From contig JACGCM010000940.1 in NCBI GenBank assembly GCA_014058105.1, positions 558,001-622,000 on the forward strand: DNA of 64,000 bases. Reading direction: 5' to 3'. A program made the translations under genes and the position numbers. The notes under the pieces are model-generated. The model searched no databases. It was not told where the DNA came from and worked only from the letters and a program-made list of their open reading frames with translations. This document shows, piece after piece, positions 12,401-22,579 of this stretch. This stretch comes from Kingdonia uniflora (Eukaryota; Streptophyta; Magnoliopsida; Ranunculales; Circaeasteraceae). The first letter of the stretch is position 1. Every line of letters begins with the position of its first letter.

Positions 12401-14959
12401 AGAGACCTCGCTGATCCCCATAATCTTGCTCTTACTGAGACTGATGCAAAGACCCGACACAGCCTCAAAACAATGCAAGAGACCACGAAGGAGCCGTAAC
12501 TGATGCATAGAGGCTCTGACAAACACTAAGGTGTCATTTGCAAAATGAAGTTGCTTCATCTATATCTGATCTTGGCCCCTCAATATCCCCGTGTAACGCA
12601 ACTCTACTAATCGTCCTCCCTAGCACCTCAGCCACAATAATAAAAAGGAAGGGGGAGAGCGGACCCCCTTGGCGAATCCCCCTTGTACTTTTAAAGTACC
12701 CTGCGCCGGCGCACCATTTACCCAAATAGAGAAGGAAGTGGAAGAAATACACTTGTAGAACCACCCTCTCCACCTATCTTTAAAACCCATCCTATAAAAC
12801 ATATAATCAATAAAGTCCCAACTAGCGTGATCATACGCTTTTTCCATATCTACTTTACACACCACTTCGAGAGTCCCATACTTAATTTTGAAGTCAATGC
12901 TCTCGTTAGCCACCAAGATACCATCCAAAAGCTGTCTACCAAGCACAAAAGCCCCATGCTCTTCCGAAATAATAGAACCGATGACATTTTTAATTCTATT
13001 AGCTAAGATCTTAGCGATAATCTTATACACGCTACTCACCAAGGTAATGGGTCTAAAGTCTTTGATATTAACGTCCCCATCACCCTTAGGAATCAGGGTA
13101 TCAAAAATACTATTAGAACAATAATCCAAATACCCATTTTCAAAGAAATCTTTCATCACCTCCATAAGATCTGCTTTAATAACGTCCTAACATTATTTGA
13201 AAAAAAGCCATTGAGAAACCATCAGGGCCTGGAGACTTATCTCCATTCATCCCTCGAATCACCTCTAAAACTTCATCCTCAATATAAACCTCTAAAATAT
13301 TAGCTTCATCAACTAAAATCCTATTAAATGCTACTCCGTCCAACCAAGGCCTTAAGTAGCTATCCTCAGAGTAAAGCCCAAAATAATACTCCACGACTCT
13401 TTTACAAGTATCTTTTTCATCTCCTAGCAACACCCCTTGACACCTCCACCTTACATATCTTGTTAATTCTATTACGAGCATTAACCATTTTGTGAAAAAA
13501 CTTTGTATTGTTATCCATTCTTTCAACCACTGTACTCGGGACTTTTGCCTCCAAGATATCTCTTCCATTTTAACCACACTAAAAAGCTCACTCTTCAAGG
13601 TATCTCTCCTCGTTACATCCGCACTAACTAACCCACCATTTTCCATCTTATCCAACTCATTAATCTCATCGAGCAAAGTCATTTTACGCCTCACGATGTT
13701 GTCTACTATGTCTTTATTCCATTTAATAATCTCCCACTTCAGCATCTTAATCTTACTCCTAAAAGCTTTACCGGCCTATCTTCCACCTCAAACGAATCCT
13801 ACCAACCCCTTACATTTCCCTTGAAACCAGGCACCTTTAACCACATTCTCAAATTTGAACGGCTTAGGAGACCCTTTGATCGAGCCACAATCTAAGAGAA
13901 TAGGAGAGTGGTCTGAACAAGTCTTTGTAGCTATAGATTGAGAAAGCTTCGAGAACCTATCCTCCCACTCTCTGTTTACCAAAAACCTATCAAGACTACA
14001 AAGAACAAGAACTTCCTCGTTACTAGACCAAGTAAATTTGCCACCAGAAACGGGTAAGTCCACAAGAGAATTCCTATGAATAAATTCACCAAATTTATGT
14101 ATACTAGAAGTAATCCTCGTAGCAATATTCTTATCATTCAAAAATCTGATCACATTAAAATCCCCTCCAATACACCAACCGTCTACCCCCATAGAGACCT
14201 TCACCCTCTCAAGTTCGTCCCAAATACCCTTCCTCAAGTTATCCTCATTAGGCCCATAAACTCTAGTAAAGGTGAGAATATCATCATACCCTAGTCTCTT
14301 ACCACTCACCGAAACAAAATAACTACCCATGTTAAACTTATCAAAGTTAAACATTTTTTTGGCCCACATCACTATAATACCACTTGCCGCCATTATGGAT
14401 GGAAGATCACACCATCTAATATCCTCTTCTTTCCACACATCCCGAACAAACAACGCGTCCATCCTGTCCAACTTTGTCTCCTGAAGAACCACCAGGCTTT
14501 CCACCTTCTAATAAATTCCTTAATTTGATGTCTTTTCTCAGAACTCCCTAGACCTTTAACGTTCCACTACACAATCTTAGGAATAGTCATTTATAAATAA
14601 GATTCTTAGTCCTTTTGGATCTACTTCCCTCCCCCACTTGTCCTGAATAAGCCAAATCCGTCACCAAGCTAGCCAACTCGTGATGCCCTTAAGAATACTA
14701 CTCCCACCCTTACTAGGGATAGACCCCCCTCTATCCTTCCCCCTATATATAATCTTAATCACGATTTTAGCTACTTCTTTTTCCCTACCCTTCATAGTCA
14801 TTCCTACAACCTCTGAGATCCCAAGAAAATTATGATGCATCTTAAAGTTAAATCACTTGTACTAACCGGAGGGACATACTGTACCGTATCTAACCCTACA
14901 AACCTAGGAGGCTGATTAGCCTCTTCTACTTTGCCCGTCTCACCATTCTCTCTACCAAC

Positions 14960-15032
<73 letters not shown>

Positions 15033-18000
15033 ACTTGAAACCAACCATTTGTCCCCCTTATCCAGACACTCGAGATCAAATATATCATTAGCTTGACAAG
15101 TAGTTGAGGTAATGACATCCTCAACTACTCCACTTGGAACACGATCACGGGCTCTCTTCTTACTAGTGGATCCACCATGCCATTGGAGCTTTGCAAACAA
15201 TTTTTTATGGTATCAGTAACCATCTTAGGAAGAGTAAAGATATTAATCCGGTAAACATTGATGCTATAAAGGGCAGCTTTTAGAATTTGAAGCATGCCAG
15301 CAAATGAAAGAAACTTGTTACTCCAATCTGCCGTGAACCTTTGCTTTAAAGTTTAAATTCCTGAAGGGGAAGGTGTTGACAGCTGGCCCAACATACCTTG
15401 AAAGTAGTCAACCGATTCAGTTGCAATGGCTTCAACTTCAGTGACCCTCTCATTGTTGTTGTTAGTGATATGGTGTGGGCCCTCCTTGCTTTAACTGCAC
15501 TATGAAAGAAAATACTATTGAAGTCCCTTAGTTTGATCCAATCAATTCTTGATTTCTGGTATTGGAAGTGCTCCTCCCTGGTAACAGCTGCATTGTATTT
15601 GTCCCGAGCTTCATCTTCAATGGCATGGAGGTTTATGTCTGTGGGGTTAGCCTGAACTTGAACTTGTACTGCATCCAGCTTTTTTTGGCATCAACAACAA
15701 TTTTAGGCACATTCCCAATATTCTTAGCCCAACTTCTCAACTCAATTCTGGTACAACTTCTCATAAAGTCTGAACATGAAATTCTCTTGTATCTGCACCT
15801 TCCAAGCCTCTGTAACCACCTCTTTGTAACTCTCTTCCTTGCACCAAGAGTTGAAATGCTTAAAAGGTCTAGCTGTTCTGGGTTGGGGTTTGAAAATAGT
15901 CACAATCATGGGGCTATGATCTGACACCCTAGTACCATGAAATTCAGTTTCAGCCTCCTCAAACAAATTGTTCCTTTTGATATTGGTGAAAACTCTGTCC
16001 AGTTTCACATTTATTCTTCTTGAGCAGGTTTTGAAGCTCTATTGGGCCAAGGAAATAGATGACCTTTATACTTAAGGTATGATAAGTTCAACTGGGTGGG
16101 CCAGCCTGGTACATATCAATTAGAGCATTGTGCAATGGTCTGCCCCCACTTTTGTCATCATTTGTGAAGGCAGAGTTAGAATCCCCCATGAGAATCCACT
16201 TCATACATAGGAAAGAGTTCAACTGGATCAGGTCCCCCCACAGCCTTTCTCTAAACCTTTCTTCATTAGAACCATATACTACTAAGGCAAGCATCTTCTT
16301 GTGACTTGGGAGAATAAGCAAAAAAATATACTGGGAGAAATAGGGGCTATAGGAGAACAAACAACCCTGGAAAGAGTTAATATGGGCATTTTCTCTTTAT
16401 AAATGTAATCTTTGTTTAAGTAAAAGGCAAAAAAAAAAGGTGGGGCTATAGGAGAATAAGTAACAAAAGAGACTCATTAATTCACACTTCCCTGAGTGAC
16501 TCAAAGAAAGTCTTTGTTGTCATATATGTTACTTGATTATGAAGGCTTTGATGGAAACCATGACAAGCTTTTGTGTCTTCTCCTTCTTTGGAATTCTTGG
16601 ATAGCGTTATGACTATATTTGCCCACATTTCACCCCGAATGGTAGAAATTATCCACTATGTTATCTTTTGTGAGAAGGTTCACTTGCCACTCGCGGCATG
16701 CCTGCCCCAGTGAACAATTTGATCCACATGTTCTTAGTAAAGGGACATAGAAGAAAAATGTGATCATTGGACTCTGTCTCTTTTCACAGAACAATAATTA
16801 ATTAATGTAACTTAATACTTTCAAGAACAAAGTTGAATGGAGAACAAAGTATTATGCAAAATTTTCACATTCAAATTTGCATTCCCATTCAATTTTGGGA
16901 ATGCAAATTTTTTTTTTGGGTAAAGGTTATAGGAGTATTATGCATTTGGTAACTTTGGTTAGAGAGTACGTGACAAATATCTCCACTGACAATGCATAAT
17001 ACCTGTAAATTAAGTATGAATTGTAATAGATTGCTTAGGGATTTAATGGGCTTCATGTTTTTAATAACCTGTACGACCTACAGGTTCTTGCTGTTAATGC
17101 TGCAAAGGACGCAACAGAGTTGGTGGCAAAACTAAGGGCTTATCATCATACTGCACAAACCAAGGCAGATAAGCAACATCTTTCAAGGTACTTTATGTTA
17201 CTGTTGGAATTTGCTAAGCTTTTGTCCTCTATTTGCCCATTGCGTTTGTTCGTCATTTTCGATTTGCATTTAGGTAATTAACTCAATATATACAGGAGGG
17301 GTACTGATTATTCAGTAAATATTTTGACAAAAGACAGAAAGTATATTGTCTTCTCAAGTTTTTATTCTTTTGTTAAAAATTCTCGACTGATTATCGGAAA
17401 CCCCACTTTAGGAAAGAGCCACATTTCCATTTTTTAATGAATTATTTTAACGTAAACTCTCAACGCGGAAGCAAGATTGAGAAGTCTTATTATGCTAATT
17501 TAGACCTAATTCAATATTAGGGTTTCTCTAACTCCATTAATGAGTTTGAAATAAGGATCTCTCACCCCATTACTCCCATTACTCCCTTCTCCTTCATCCT
17601 TTATCTCTCTTTGAACAACCTGGATTGACGAGGAGTCGCGAGGTTGGGCAAAGTACTTCGGGGGGTCGGGTGGCACGGGTCTGTTTGGTTTGATGGGATG
17701 GGCTTGCTTACAGGCTGGATCTGGATTTGATGTGAAGATAACACGTGCTGGTCACGTGATGGTTGCATACTCGATCCGCTTATATTTGTTACACGCTTGC
17801 AGATCCTTGTTGGGTTTGTGTTCTAGACCAGGCTCGGGTCCTGAGGCTCGGTTTGGATGGGCTGGGTTGGGCCTGCTGGAACAGATCTGGTGTGGCGTGG
17901 GGTAACACGTGCTGACCACGTGACAACCTTCTCTCTCACGATCTGGTTTCCCCCGCCTTCTCGCAACTGTGGGAAAATACATTTTTAACCTTGTGTTGGT

Positions 18001-19386
18001 TAATTAGGAACTCCCTAAAGCCTACTAAGCATCTCTAGCAGAGAGGCTTGAATCAAAATAACATTAATGTAAATAAATCATAGACGGTGAGAAATGACCA
18101 TGAGAGGACGATTCATATCATATTTGTTTACTCCCTTTGGTACTGTATTGTGTCAAATTCTGTTTTATTTATTTTTTTGCTTTGCTTTGGTATTGGGATT
18201 ATTGAATACATTAAAAAAATTCATACATCCAAAACCGAATGGCACAGAATCATTTATCAGATCTTGCGCTGTGCGACTGCTTTAATTTGTCATTTTAATT
18301 TGTCAATATAATATCCAACTTTCTATTTGCACGACTTCCCCCAATTTCTATAATGGCCAGGTTCAAGGGAGCCACTTGTTTTAACTCATTTTAACTCAAA
18401 ATACGTACCATGCAATGATTGACATAATCAGCATATATTGGGTATGTCAAGGGTGATGGTCATAGGGGACATAAGCTTTGAGGTTGACTGATGGTAAGGA
18501 AGTAACACAAGTGAGCAGTGTACGCGTGTCTCTGGAACCGAAACCTATCTATATATATAGAACTTCTCATAGAATTCTAAAACATTGGTCAAAACTCAAA
18601 AGATAGCCTTTAGAGCATGCAAGTGATATCATACAATCTTATCCATTTTGTATAATGTTCCCATTTATAGCGAATCGTCTTAAGTTTCTGAGTGATTCTA
18701 AATAAGCTATTGGATGTACTAATTGTTTATTTCTCTCTTTATAGCGAATTCAAACCTTTGTTTGGTTAAATGACTTTTTCGTTTCATCTCCAGTCTCTTA
18801 CAGCTAGAATAAGATTGTTCATAAGATTTGAGTGGCTGTCTCATGCAGTTATGTATAGCCAAATGAACTTTTCCCGTGTTTCCAATTTGCAGCATGGGAT
18901 TGGACCTTGTAAAGGGAGTTGTTCGCAATAACTTGGAAGCTGGGGTTATCGAGCCTGCAATGAGTAAATTGAAGATAATACAGGTAACAAAAGGATAATT
19001 AATTTCGAAATTTACTGCTATAATATTTGCTTTGAAGTTGTGAGATCCATAGATGTGCTGCATTCTAGGCTAATAAAAATCTCGTTATCCTGAAAAATAC
19101 ATATGTAGTTGGTGCATCATGTATACTACTGTAATTTTGGAACAAAGTCAACAAACTATAGTATTCTATCTGAAATGTATATCGCTGTAGGCCACCAATG
19201 ACATCGGTCATTGAGTGTGCAGTTCTTTGAAATTGAAGTGGTATAGTAACTTTTAATGAAACAACTAATTTGCTCAACCTAACTAGATTCTTTTTCTTGT
19301 TCTAGTTTGCGACTGAGGCAGCTATTACAATTCTTCGGATTGATGACATGATCAAATTAGACAAAGAGGACCAAGGCAATGAATAG
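3429..19386 (+). CDS. CCT1: T-complex protein 1 subunit alpha (CCT1/TCP-1), 3' part
   Basis: Encodes the alpha subunit of the cytosolic group II chaperonin TRiC/CCT, an ATP-driven folding ring for actin, tubulin and other clients. Exons: 3429-3494, 3695-3912, 4050-4146, 4288-4374, 4509-4643, 4773-4877, 8887-9015, 17084-17187, 18893-18983, 19306-19386 (TAG). All phases join, giving 370 codons; plant CCT1 is about 545, so roughly 175 N-terminal residues lie before the window, including the GDGTT ATP motif. Visible family blocks: [40 protein letters not shown], the equatorial [55 protein letters not shown], and the C-terminal [17 protein letters not shown]. All introns are GT-AG except the one after 4146, which has a GC donor (gcaagt). 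Intron 4878-8886 (4.0 kb) and intron 9016-17083 (8.1 kb) are enlarged by LINEs. No exon is damaged, so the gene is probably functional. Identity is near certain. Confidence 0.96.
4126..4231 (+). repeat. 53-bp tandem duplication across a CCT1 exon/intron boundary
   Basis: The sequence starting attgatgacatgg at 4126 recurs at 4179 as attgatgacatga. It carries the last 21 bases of the exon, the donor and the first intron bases (atttcttatataaatattt). In copy 1 the donor reads aag|gcaagt, a GC donor. In copy 2 it reads aag|gcaatt, which loses the +5 G, so the first copy is the likely splice site. The downstream exon at 4288 stays in phase only with the first copy (97-bp exon). Confidence 0.85.
4878..6147 (+). 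other. CCT1 intron, first third, no definable element
   Basis: This intronic sequence follows the donor gtaatc at 4878. Plus-strand open frames at 5633-5854 and 5827-6060 show no family I recognise and no splice support. It may be old transposon sequence, but I cannot show that. Confidence 0.4.
6148..6608 (+). repeat. 223-bp imperfect tandem duplication in CCT1 intron
   Basis: The block starting ccaaaatctgg at 6148 repeats from 6371 as ccaaaatctga. Shared landmarks include the gggcagaaa run, the ctaggtttatc block, tctctacttttctatttga, and agtatgagcctg followed by ggctgtgtta. Both copies end in AT-rich text built on aattcacgaattatttgcgaatt. Scattered substitutions make this an older duplication than the one at 7581. 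Confidence 0.8.
6780..8740 (+). mobile_element. Decayed sense-strand LINE in CCT1 intron
   Basis: In plus-strand reading, 7630-7790 gives a [11 protein letters not shown] block typical of the region after the reverse transcriptase in plant L1-like LINEs. At about 8280-8400 it gives [26 protein letters not shown], the Cys/His zinc-binding domain at the RT C-terminus. Stops and frameshifts interrupt every frame. The 3' end is somewhere near 8740, where the text becomes 3'-UTR-like; no clean poly-A tail survives. This is the only LINE in the gene that lies in the same direction as CCT1. Confidence 0.6.
7581..8087 (+). repeat. 254-bp tandem duplication, copies apparently identical
   Basis: The block beginning tccataagatctgcaacaag at 7581 is repeated from 7835 with a period of 254 bases and ends catccag at 8087. 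Reading both copies base by base I saw no difference. The duplicated unit lies inside the decayed LINE, so the duplication is younger than the LINE insertion, or else is an assembly artefact. Confidence 0.9.
9437..10817 (-). mobile_element. Outer LINE, 3' half (RT C-terminus, zinc-binding, RNase H)
   Basis: This is the downstream half of an L1-like LINE split by a second LINE. In minus-strand order: 10800-10700 gives [18 protein letters not shown], the conserved post-RT block. Then 10545-10309 and 10382-10101 give the C..C..H zinc-binding RT domain ([20 protein letters not shown]). Finally 9700-9450 gives an RNase H domain with [13 protein letters not shown], an E in [10 protein letters not shown] and [11 protein letters not shown]. 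The first catalytic Asp of RNase H (usually N-D-G-S) reads as NSAGS, so the enzyme is dead. Stops separate the frames. The 5' half resumes at 15190-16360. Confidence 0.8.
10818..15190 (-). mobile_element. Inner L1-like LINE with ORF1, endonuclease and RT
   Basis: A near full-length antisense LINE whose poly-A tail appears as poly-T at about 10818-10834. Minus-strand order: ORF1 remnants (15190-14600). Endonuclease starts near 14590 (MTIPKIV*WNVKGLG) and continues at 14504-13788 with ETKLD, GGDFNVI and SDHSPILLD. Reverse transcriptase follows: 13745-13176 ([16 protein letters not shown]), 13165-12620 ([32 protein letters not shown]) and 12773-12534 ([13 protein letters not shown]). Linker and zinc-binding pieces follow at 12293-11130. 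The active-site FADD motif reads FANDTLVF near 12525-12550, with the first Asp replaced by Asn. Several stops and frameshifts are present, so the copy is inactive. It lies within the outer LINE. Confidence 0.9.
14962..15026. repeat. Poly-C (36) followed by (AC)n microsatellite
   Basis: A run of 36 C (14962-14997) passes directly into about 29 bases of alternating AC. It lies inside the ORF1 region of the inner LINE and produces the spurious glycine-rich and Cys-Val open frames seen on the minus strand. Confidence 0.97.
15190..16360 (-). mobile_element. Outer LINE, 5' half (endonuclease and RT fragments)
   Basis: On the minus strand 16360-16088 gives an endonuclease middle part ([18 protein letters not shown], then [10 protein letters not shown]). 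16008-15742 gives the endonuclease end with [12 protein letters not shown], a DHS motif. Near 15330-15200 the text reads [27 protein letters not shown] and then LQWHGG, the block that follows the RT palm. Most of the RT itself is missing between these parts, so the element had an internal deletion as well as the inner insertion. The reading LQWHGG at the right edge of the inner LINE and GGLGMRKL at its left edge are neighbours in other plant LINEs, which shows that one element was split. Confidence 0.75.
16343..16456 (+). repeat. 15-bp direct repeats around a short A-tailed insert
   Basis: The sequence ggggctataggagaa occurs at 16343-16357 and again at 16442-16456. Between them lie 84 bases ending in a run of about 10 A. 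This is the pattern of a target-site duplication around a 5'-truncated, A-tailed retroposed fragment on the plus strand. The inserted text is too short to classify. Confidence 0.6.
16500..16900 (-). mobile_element. Possible LINE zinc-binding fragment
   Basis: Minus-strand text at 16780-16520 gives broken pieces resembling the zinc-binding RT C-terminus (..[35 protein letters not shown]). The match is weak and interrupted by stops. It may belong to the outer LINE or be a third element. Confidence 0.35.
17725..17930. repeat. Imperfect repeat with four CACGTG palindromes
   Basis: Two related blocks in a CCT1 intron each contain a pair of CACGTG hexamers with starts 11 bases apart: 17742 and 17753, and 17906 and 17917. 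The pairs read cacgtgctggtcacgtg and cacgtgctgaccacgtg. CACGTG is the core of the plant G-box bound by bZIP and bHLH factors. The surrounding text is GC-rich and different from the rest of the intron, so this may be the core of an unrecognised repeat, not a regulatory element. Confidence 0.5.
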
Positions 19387-20814
19387 CGCGACTGAAATGC
19401 GATGAAGTCAAGTTCTAGTTTCTAATTTATGGTTTTAATTGTCTTAGGCAATTGTGAAAGGAGTAGGGAGTTGGGAGAGCTTCCTCGTTTTTGTTTTGGT
19501 TTGTTTTGTACTTTTATCTCCACCTAATCTTGTGTACCAACATTAGTAGTTGTTCAATAGTCAGTAACTGTATTTTAAATCTTTATCTCATGTTATAGGT
19601 ATTTGATGGTTCCCCGAAAGCATGTATACATTTTTGGTATTTGGCATCTGAAAGCTTCATCTTATTCTCCCAAAATCTTATTAGAATAGATCTGTCACGC
19701 TTCGTCTTACTCCCCCTAAACCTAATTAGAATAGATCTGTCATGACATAATTGCACACAGAAAAAATCTTTTATTACCATGTTTTTCTTCTTTTGCTAGG
19801 TATTTACGTTCCTGGACTCCTCACCCCTTTCTCTAAACTCTACAGTCAAGAGGAGCCTTATGAAATAACTACAAGGAATACCATACTGGTTCAAGTTACA
19901 TAATAAGCCTTGTATGCAAGGTTTAAAAACCCCCTAAGGCAAAAGAAAAACAGGAGTCATGCATATCAGCAATCAAGACCATCAGGGATTTAATTCCCTC
20001 TAATTATTTTGCCGTTCTTCGAATCTGACATACCAAAATTCTCGTCTTATAGACCTTATGGTTTCATGCATTCAAAGAAAGCATGAAGTTGATTTAAATA
20101 CCCTGTCCAGTGTGAAAGCTCAATTTATTCTCTGGTGGTCGAATATGACCCCTCCAGAACCAAAAGAGCGTAAATATACCACAAAATGTTTGGCACCCGT
20201 TAATCTATATCTCTTGCTCCGAATTCTGGTGGAGTCATATCATCCCTCCCGCCCAAAGGGGCCAAGGCTCCACATCCATGTCTCTTTTCCTCGGCACGTC
20301 TCCGAAAAACTGCAATTGTTTTTCCGAAAGTCTTTCTAAACAGCTGAACCTAGCCTAGCCTAGTCCGGACCAGTCCAGCGGCTCCAGCCGAAGCAGGCTT
20401 GGGTACTGTAAGAGCATTTTCTAAAGTGCCTCACTGACTTGGTTGAAAAAAGCCAAATCCAAGTCAGTGAGACTCTATTTTCTCTAACATTACCTGACTT
20501 GTTTTTTTTAACAGGCGCTTCGGCGCGGGATTTATTTATTTTCATCAGGTGTACTTGGGCGCCTCATTTGAATTTTAAGAAATAAAAAATTGGACGCCGA
20601 AGTATTAAGCGCTCGATTAGAAAACCACTTGGCGCTCAATCGCAAGTAATGGAAATCGCACCTTGAATTCCAAATAGTGAAGTAGGCGAGGCTCTAACAA
20701 TTGACCCAACATTTTCCCCCCTCATATTTTGACCCGAGAACCTTAAACCTCAAATCAAAACCTCTCCACATAAAATTCTTTCATCGTTCCCAAACCCTAA
20801 TTTTTTCATCGATA
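19387..20814 (+). other. CCT1 3' UTR and intergenic region; NFD6-like promoter side
   Basis: The T-rich text just after the CCT1 stop is the likely 3' UTR (to about 19560-19800). No clear polyadenylation hexamer stands out. A short directly repeated phrase, attagaatagatctgtca, occurs at about 19680-19697 and 19725-19742. The region also holds the inverted repeat at 20430-20471. The last 115 bases before 20815 would be the 5' UTR of the NFD6-like gene. I see no other gene here. Confidence 0.5.
20430..20471. repeat. 13-bp perfect inverted repeat, 16-base loop
   Basis: The arm ctcactgacttgg (20430-20442) is followed after 16 bases by its exact complement ccaagtcagtgag (20459-20471). It lies about 350 bases upstream of the NFD6-like start codon. 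It could be a hairpin of a tiny MITE or chance structure. It is not a bacterial-type terminator. Confidence 0.6.
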
Positions 20815-21204
20815 ATGGCGTCGATCTGTAACAGATTCATCAGCAGAACATCTCTGACGTCACTTAAATCCCCCATTAAAACACCAAAGCTTCAAACACC
20901 TCCATCCACCACCACCACCACCTTCACATCTCCTCTTCGTCGATTACCTTCATTTGCAACAAGGTAACAATTCAAACCAAATCCTAATTATTTCAATCTT
21001 AATTTTATCTTTTGAGTCTGGTTTCTAATTTGGGGTTTCAACTTGATTATTAGTTCTCCATCGGAACTTGGATGTGTTCAATCTTTGTTACCACTCCACA
21101 GTGCTGTAGCTGCAGCCAGGATGACGTCGTGCCTGAGCTCTAATTCGACGAGTTGCCGGTCTCTTACACAGGGCAGCCTATGCTGTACCTCTCCCGGATT
21201 ATAA
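20815..21204 (+). CDS. NFD6: NUCLEAR FUSION DEFECTIVE 6-like small organellar protein
   Basis: Two exons, 20815-20963 and 21054-21204, with a 90-bp GT-AG intron, encode 99 residues ending SPGL-stop. The N-terminus MASICNRFISRTSLTSLKSP is rich in Arg, Ser and Thr and lacks acidic residues, as in a mitochondrial (or dual) targeting peptide. The spliced C-terminal half contains SELGCVQSLLPLHSAVAAAR and then MTSCLSSNS..SCRSLTQGSLCC, the conserved core of the plant NFD6 family. Arabidopsis NFD6 is a mitochondrial protein needed for polar-nuclei fusion in the female gametophyte; its biochemical role is unknown. The start is the first ATG before the targeting peptide and is followed by GCG, a good plant context. 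Homology is from memory of the family; the splice phase and the conserved block make it convincing. It is the direct downstream neighbour of CCT1 on the same strand. Confidence 0.82.
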
Positions 21205-22579
21205 TATATGCAATGTTGTTTCTTAATATTGTGAGTAGCTTCTCTTACCATGCTTACTACTTTGGGATCTTATTAGTAGTGAAATTGTGTTTGTTATCTC
21301 TCGTTCGATAGGGTATTTGTTATTTTACGGATTCTATGTAGCAAATAACCTATTCTATTAATAGCACCCAAACCCCAAACCCCATTGCCCTGAAACTGTT
21401 TAATTTTAGCGGAAGTAGGTATTTGGGTTGTAACCCGAGACCCAAACATTTACATTTGACATATCAATGGGAGTTCCAGTTTTTGTTGAAGAAGTCATCT
21501 AGGAAGTTTTAACTAGAATTTAGCTTGATTGGATGATATCTTAATCGAATGACTATAGATAAGAGCAGGTTTAGGATCGCCGAGAATGATAGCATAATAA
21601 TGAACCCTATTGTGGTGAAATATAAGAATTTGCGGCGTGGGGTGTGCGTATAGGTAATGAGAAAAGGGGGAGAAGAGATGACTGGTGATCAAGGATGTAG
21701 ATTGGAGAGATGAAGGATAATGTGGTTCAATATAAATGAAACAAACTCAATGGACCATTGTATAGGTTTTCGGTGTGTGTTGTGAATAGTTCTATATGTC
21801 GTTTGTAAAGAACAGTCGTAGAAACAACAACAATAATAGCCAAAAGCGAAAGAGAAAGAAAGAAAGAAAAATTTCAGATGATAGGTCACGTTCATTTATT
21901 CTGCCATAGTGCCATGTCCAAAGTAATGTCTTTTACTAAACTCTTCTCAAGATTTTTATTACAGTCTCTATCACTTTTCTTTTTTGTCCTCCTACCTGTC
22001 TTATAGAATTATTGAGCTTGAATATTCCTTCAGGGGAGTTCTCAATTTTAGTTTAGTTTCACTTAGTTGACCATCCTATAAGAGCTGCTCTTAAGCACAT
22101 ATGAGTAAATGTTCGAATGAAAAATCAGTAAATCCTCCACAATGCACCATCAGGATCATACTTCAAAGTCCCACCATCTAAGGGACTGTAGTAGGATAGT
22201 ATTTTTATGAAATGCAAGCTGGGGGACAAGCCCTCCTGAACTATACAAAAAAAAGAGTAACATATAGAGGGTGGGGACAACTCCCAACTCCTACAGGCAG
22301 GAGAGAGAAGAGCTTAACTCCTAATAACTATCAGGAATAAACAAATACAAGAAACAACACCATCGGTGTACCCTAAATAAGAAGTAGCCAGAGCTATCTT
22401 CAACACAAGAGCACTTATTCTACTGACCTTCCCTGAGGTCCGACCAATCCCCTCGGTATTTTTACAAAGCATTCTTTGTAATCTAGTGTACACCTCTCTT
22501 ATGTTGTAGTTAATCTGAGGCTTTGTGCTGCAAATGATTCATAAAAACCACTTCACATAGTCTCCACACAGTCAGGGGC
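21205..22579 (+). other. Downstream of NFD6-like gene, no feature identified
   Basis: Probably 3' UTR followed by AT-rich spacer or intron. It includes a short GAAA-rich run (about 21847-21870). No coding block or named repeat was recognised. Confidence 0.4.

Noticed and set aside
14804..15200. Minus-strand frames with long Gly and Cys-Val runs
   Set aside because: The runs are translations of the poly-C/(AC)n microsatellite within LINE ORF1, not a glycine-rich protein.
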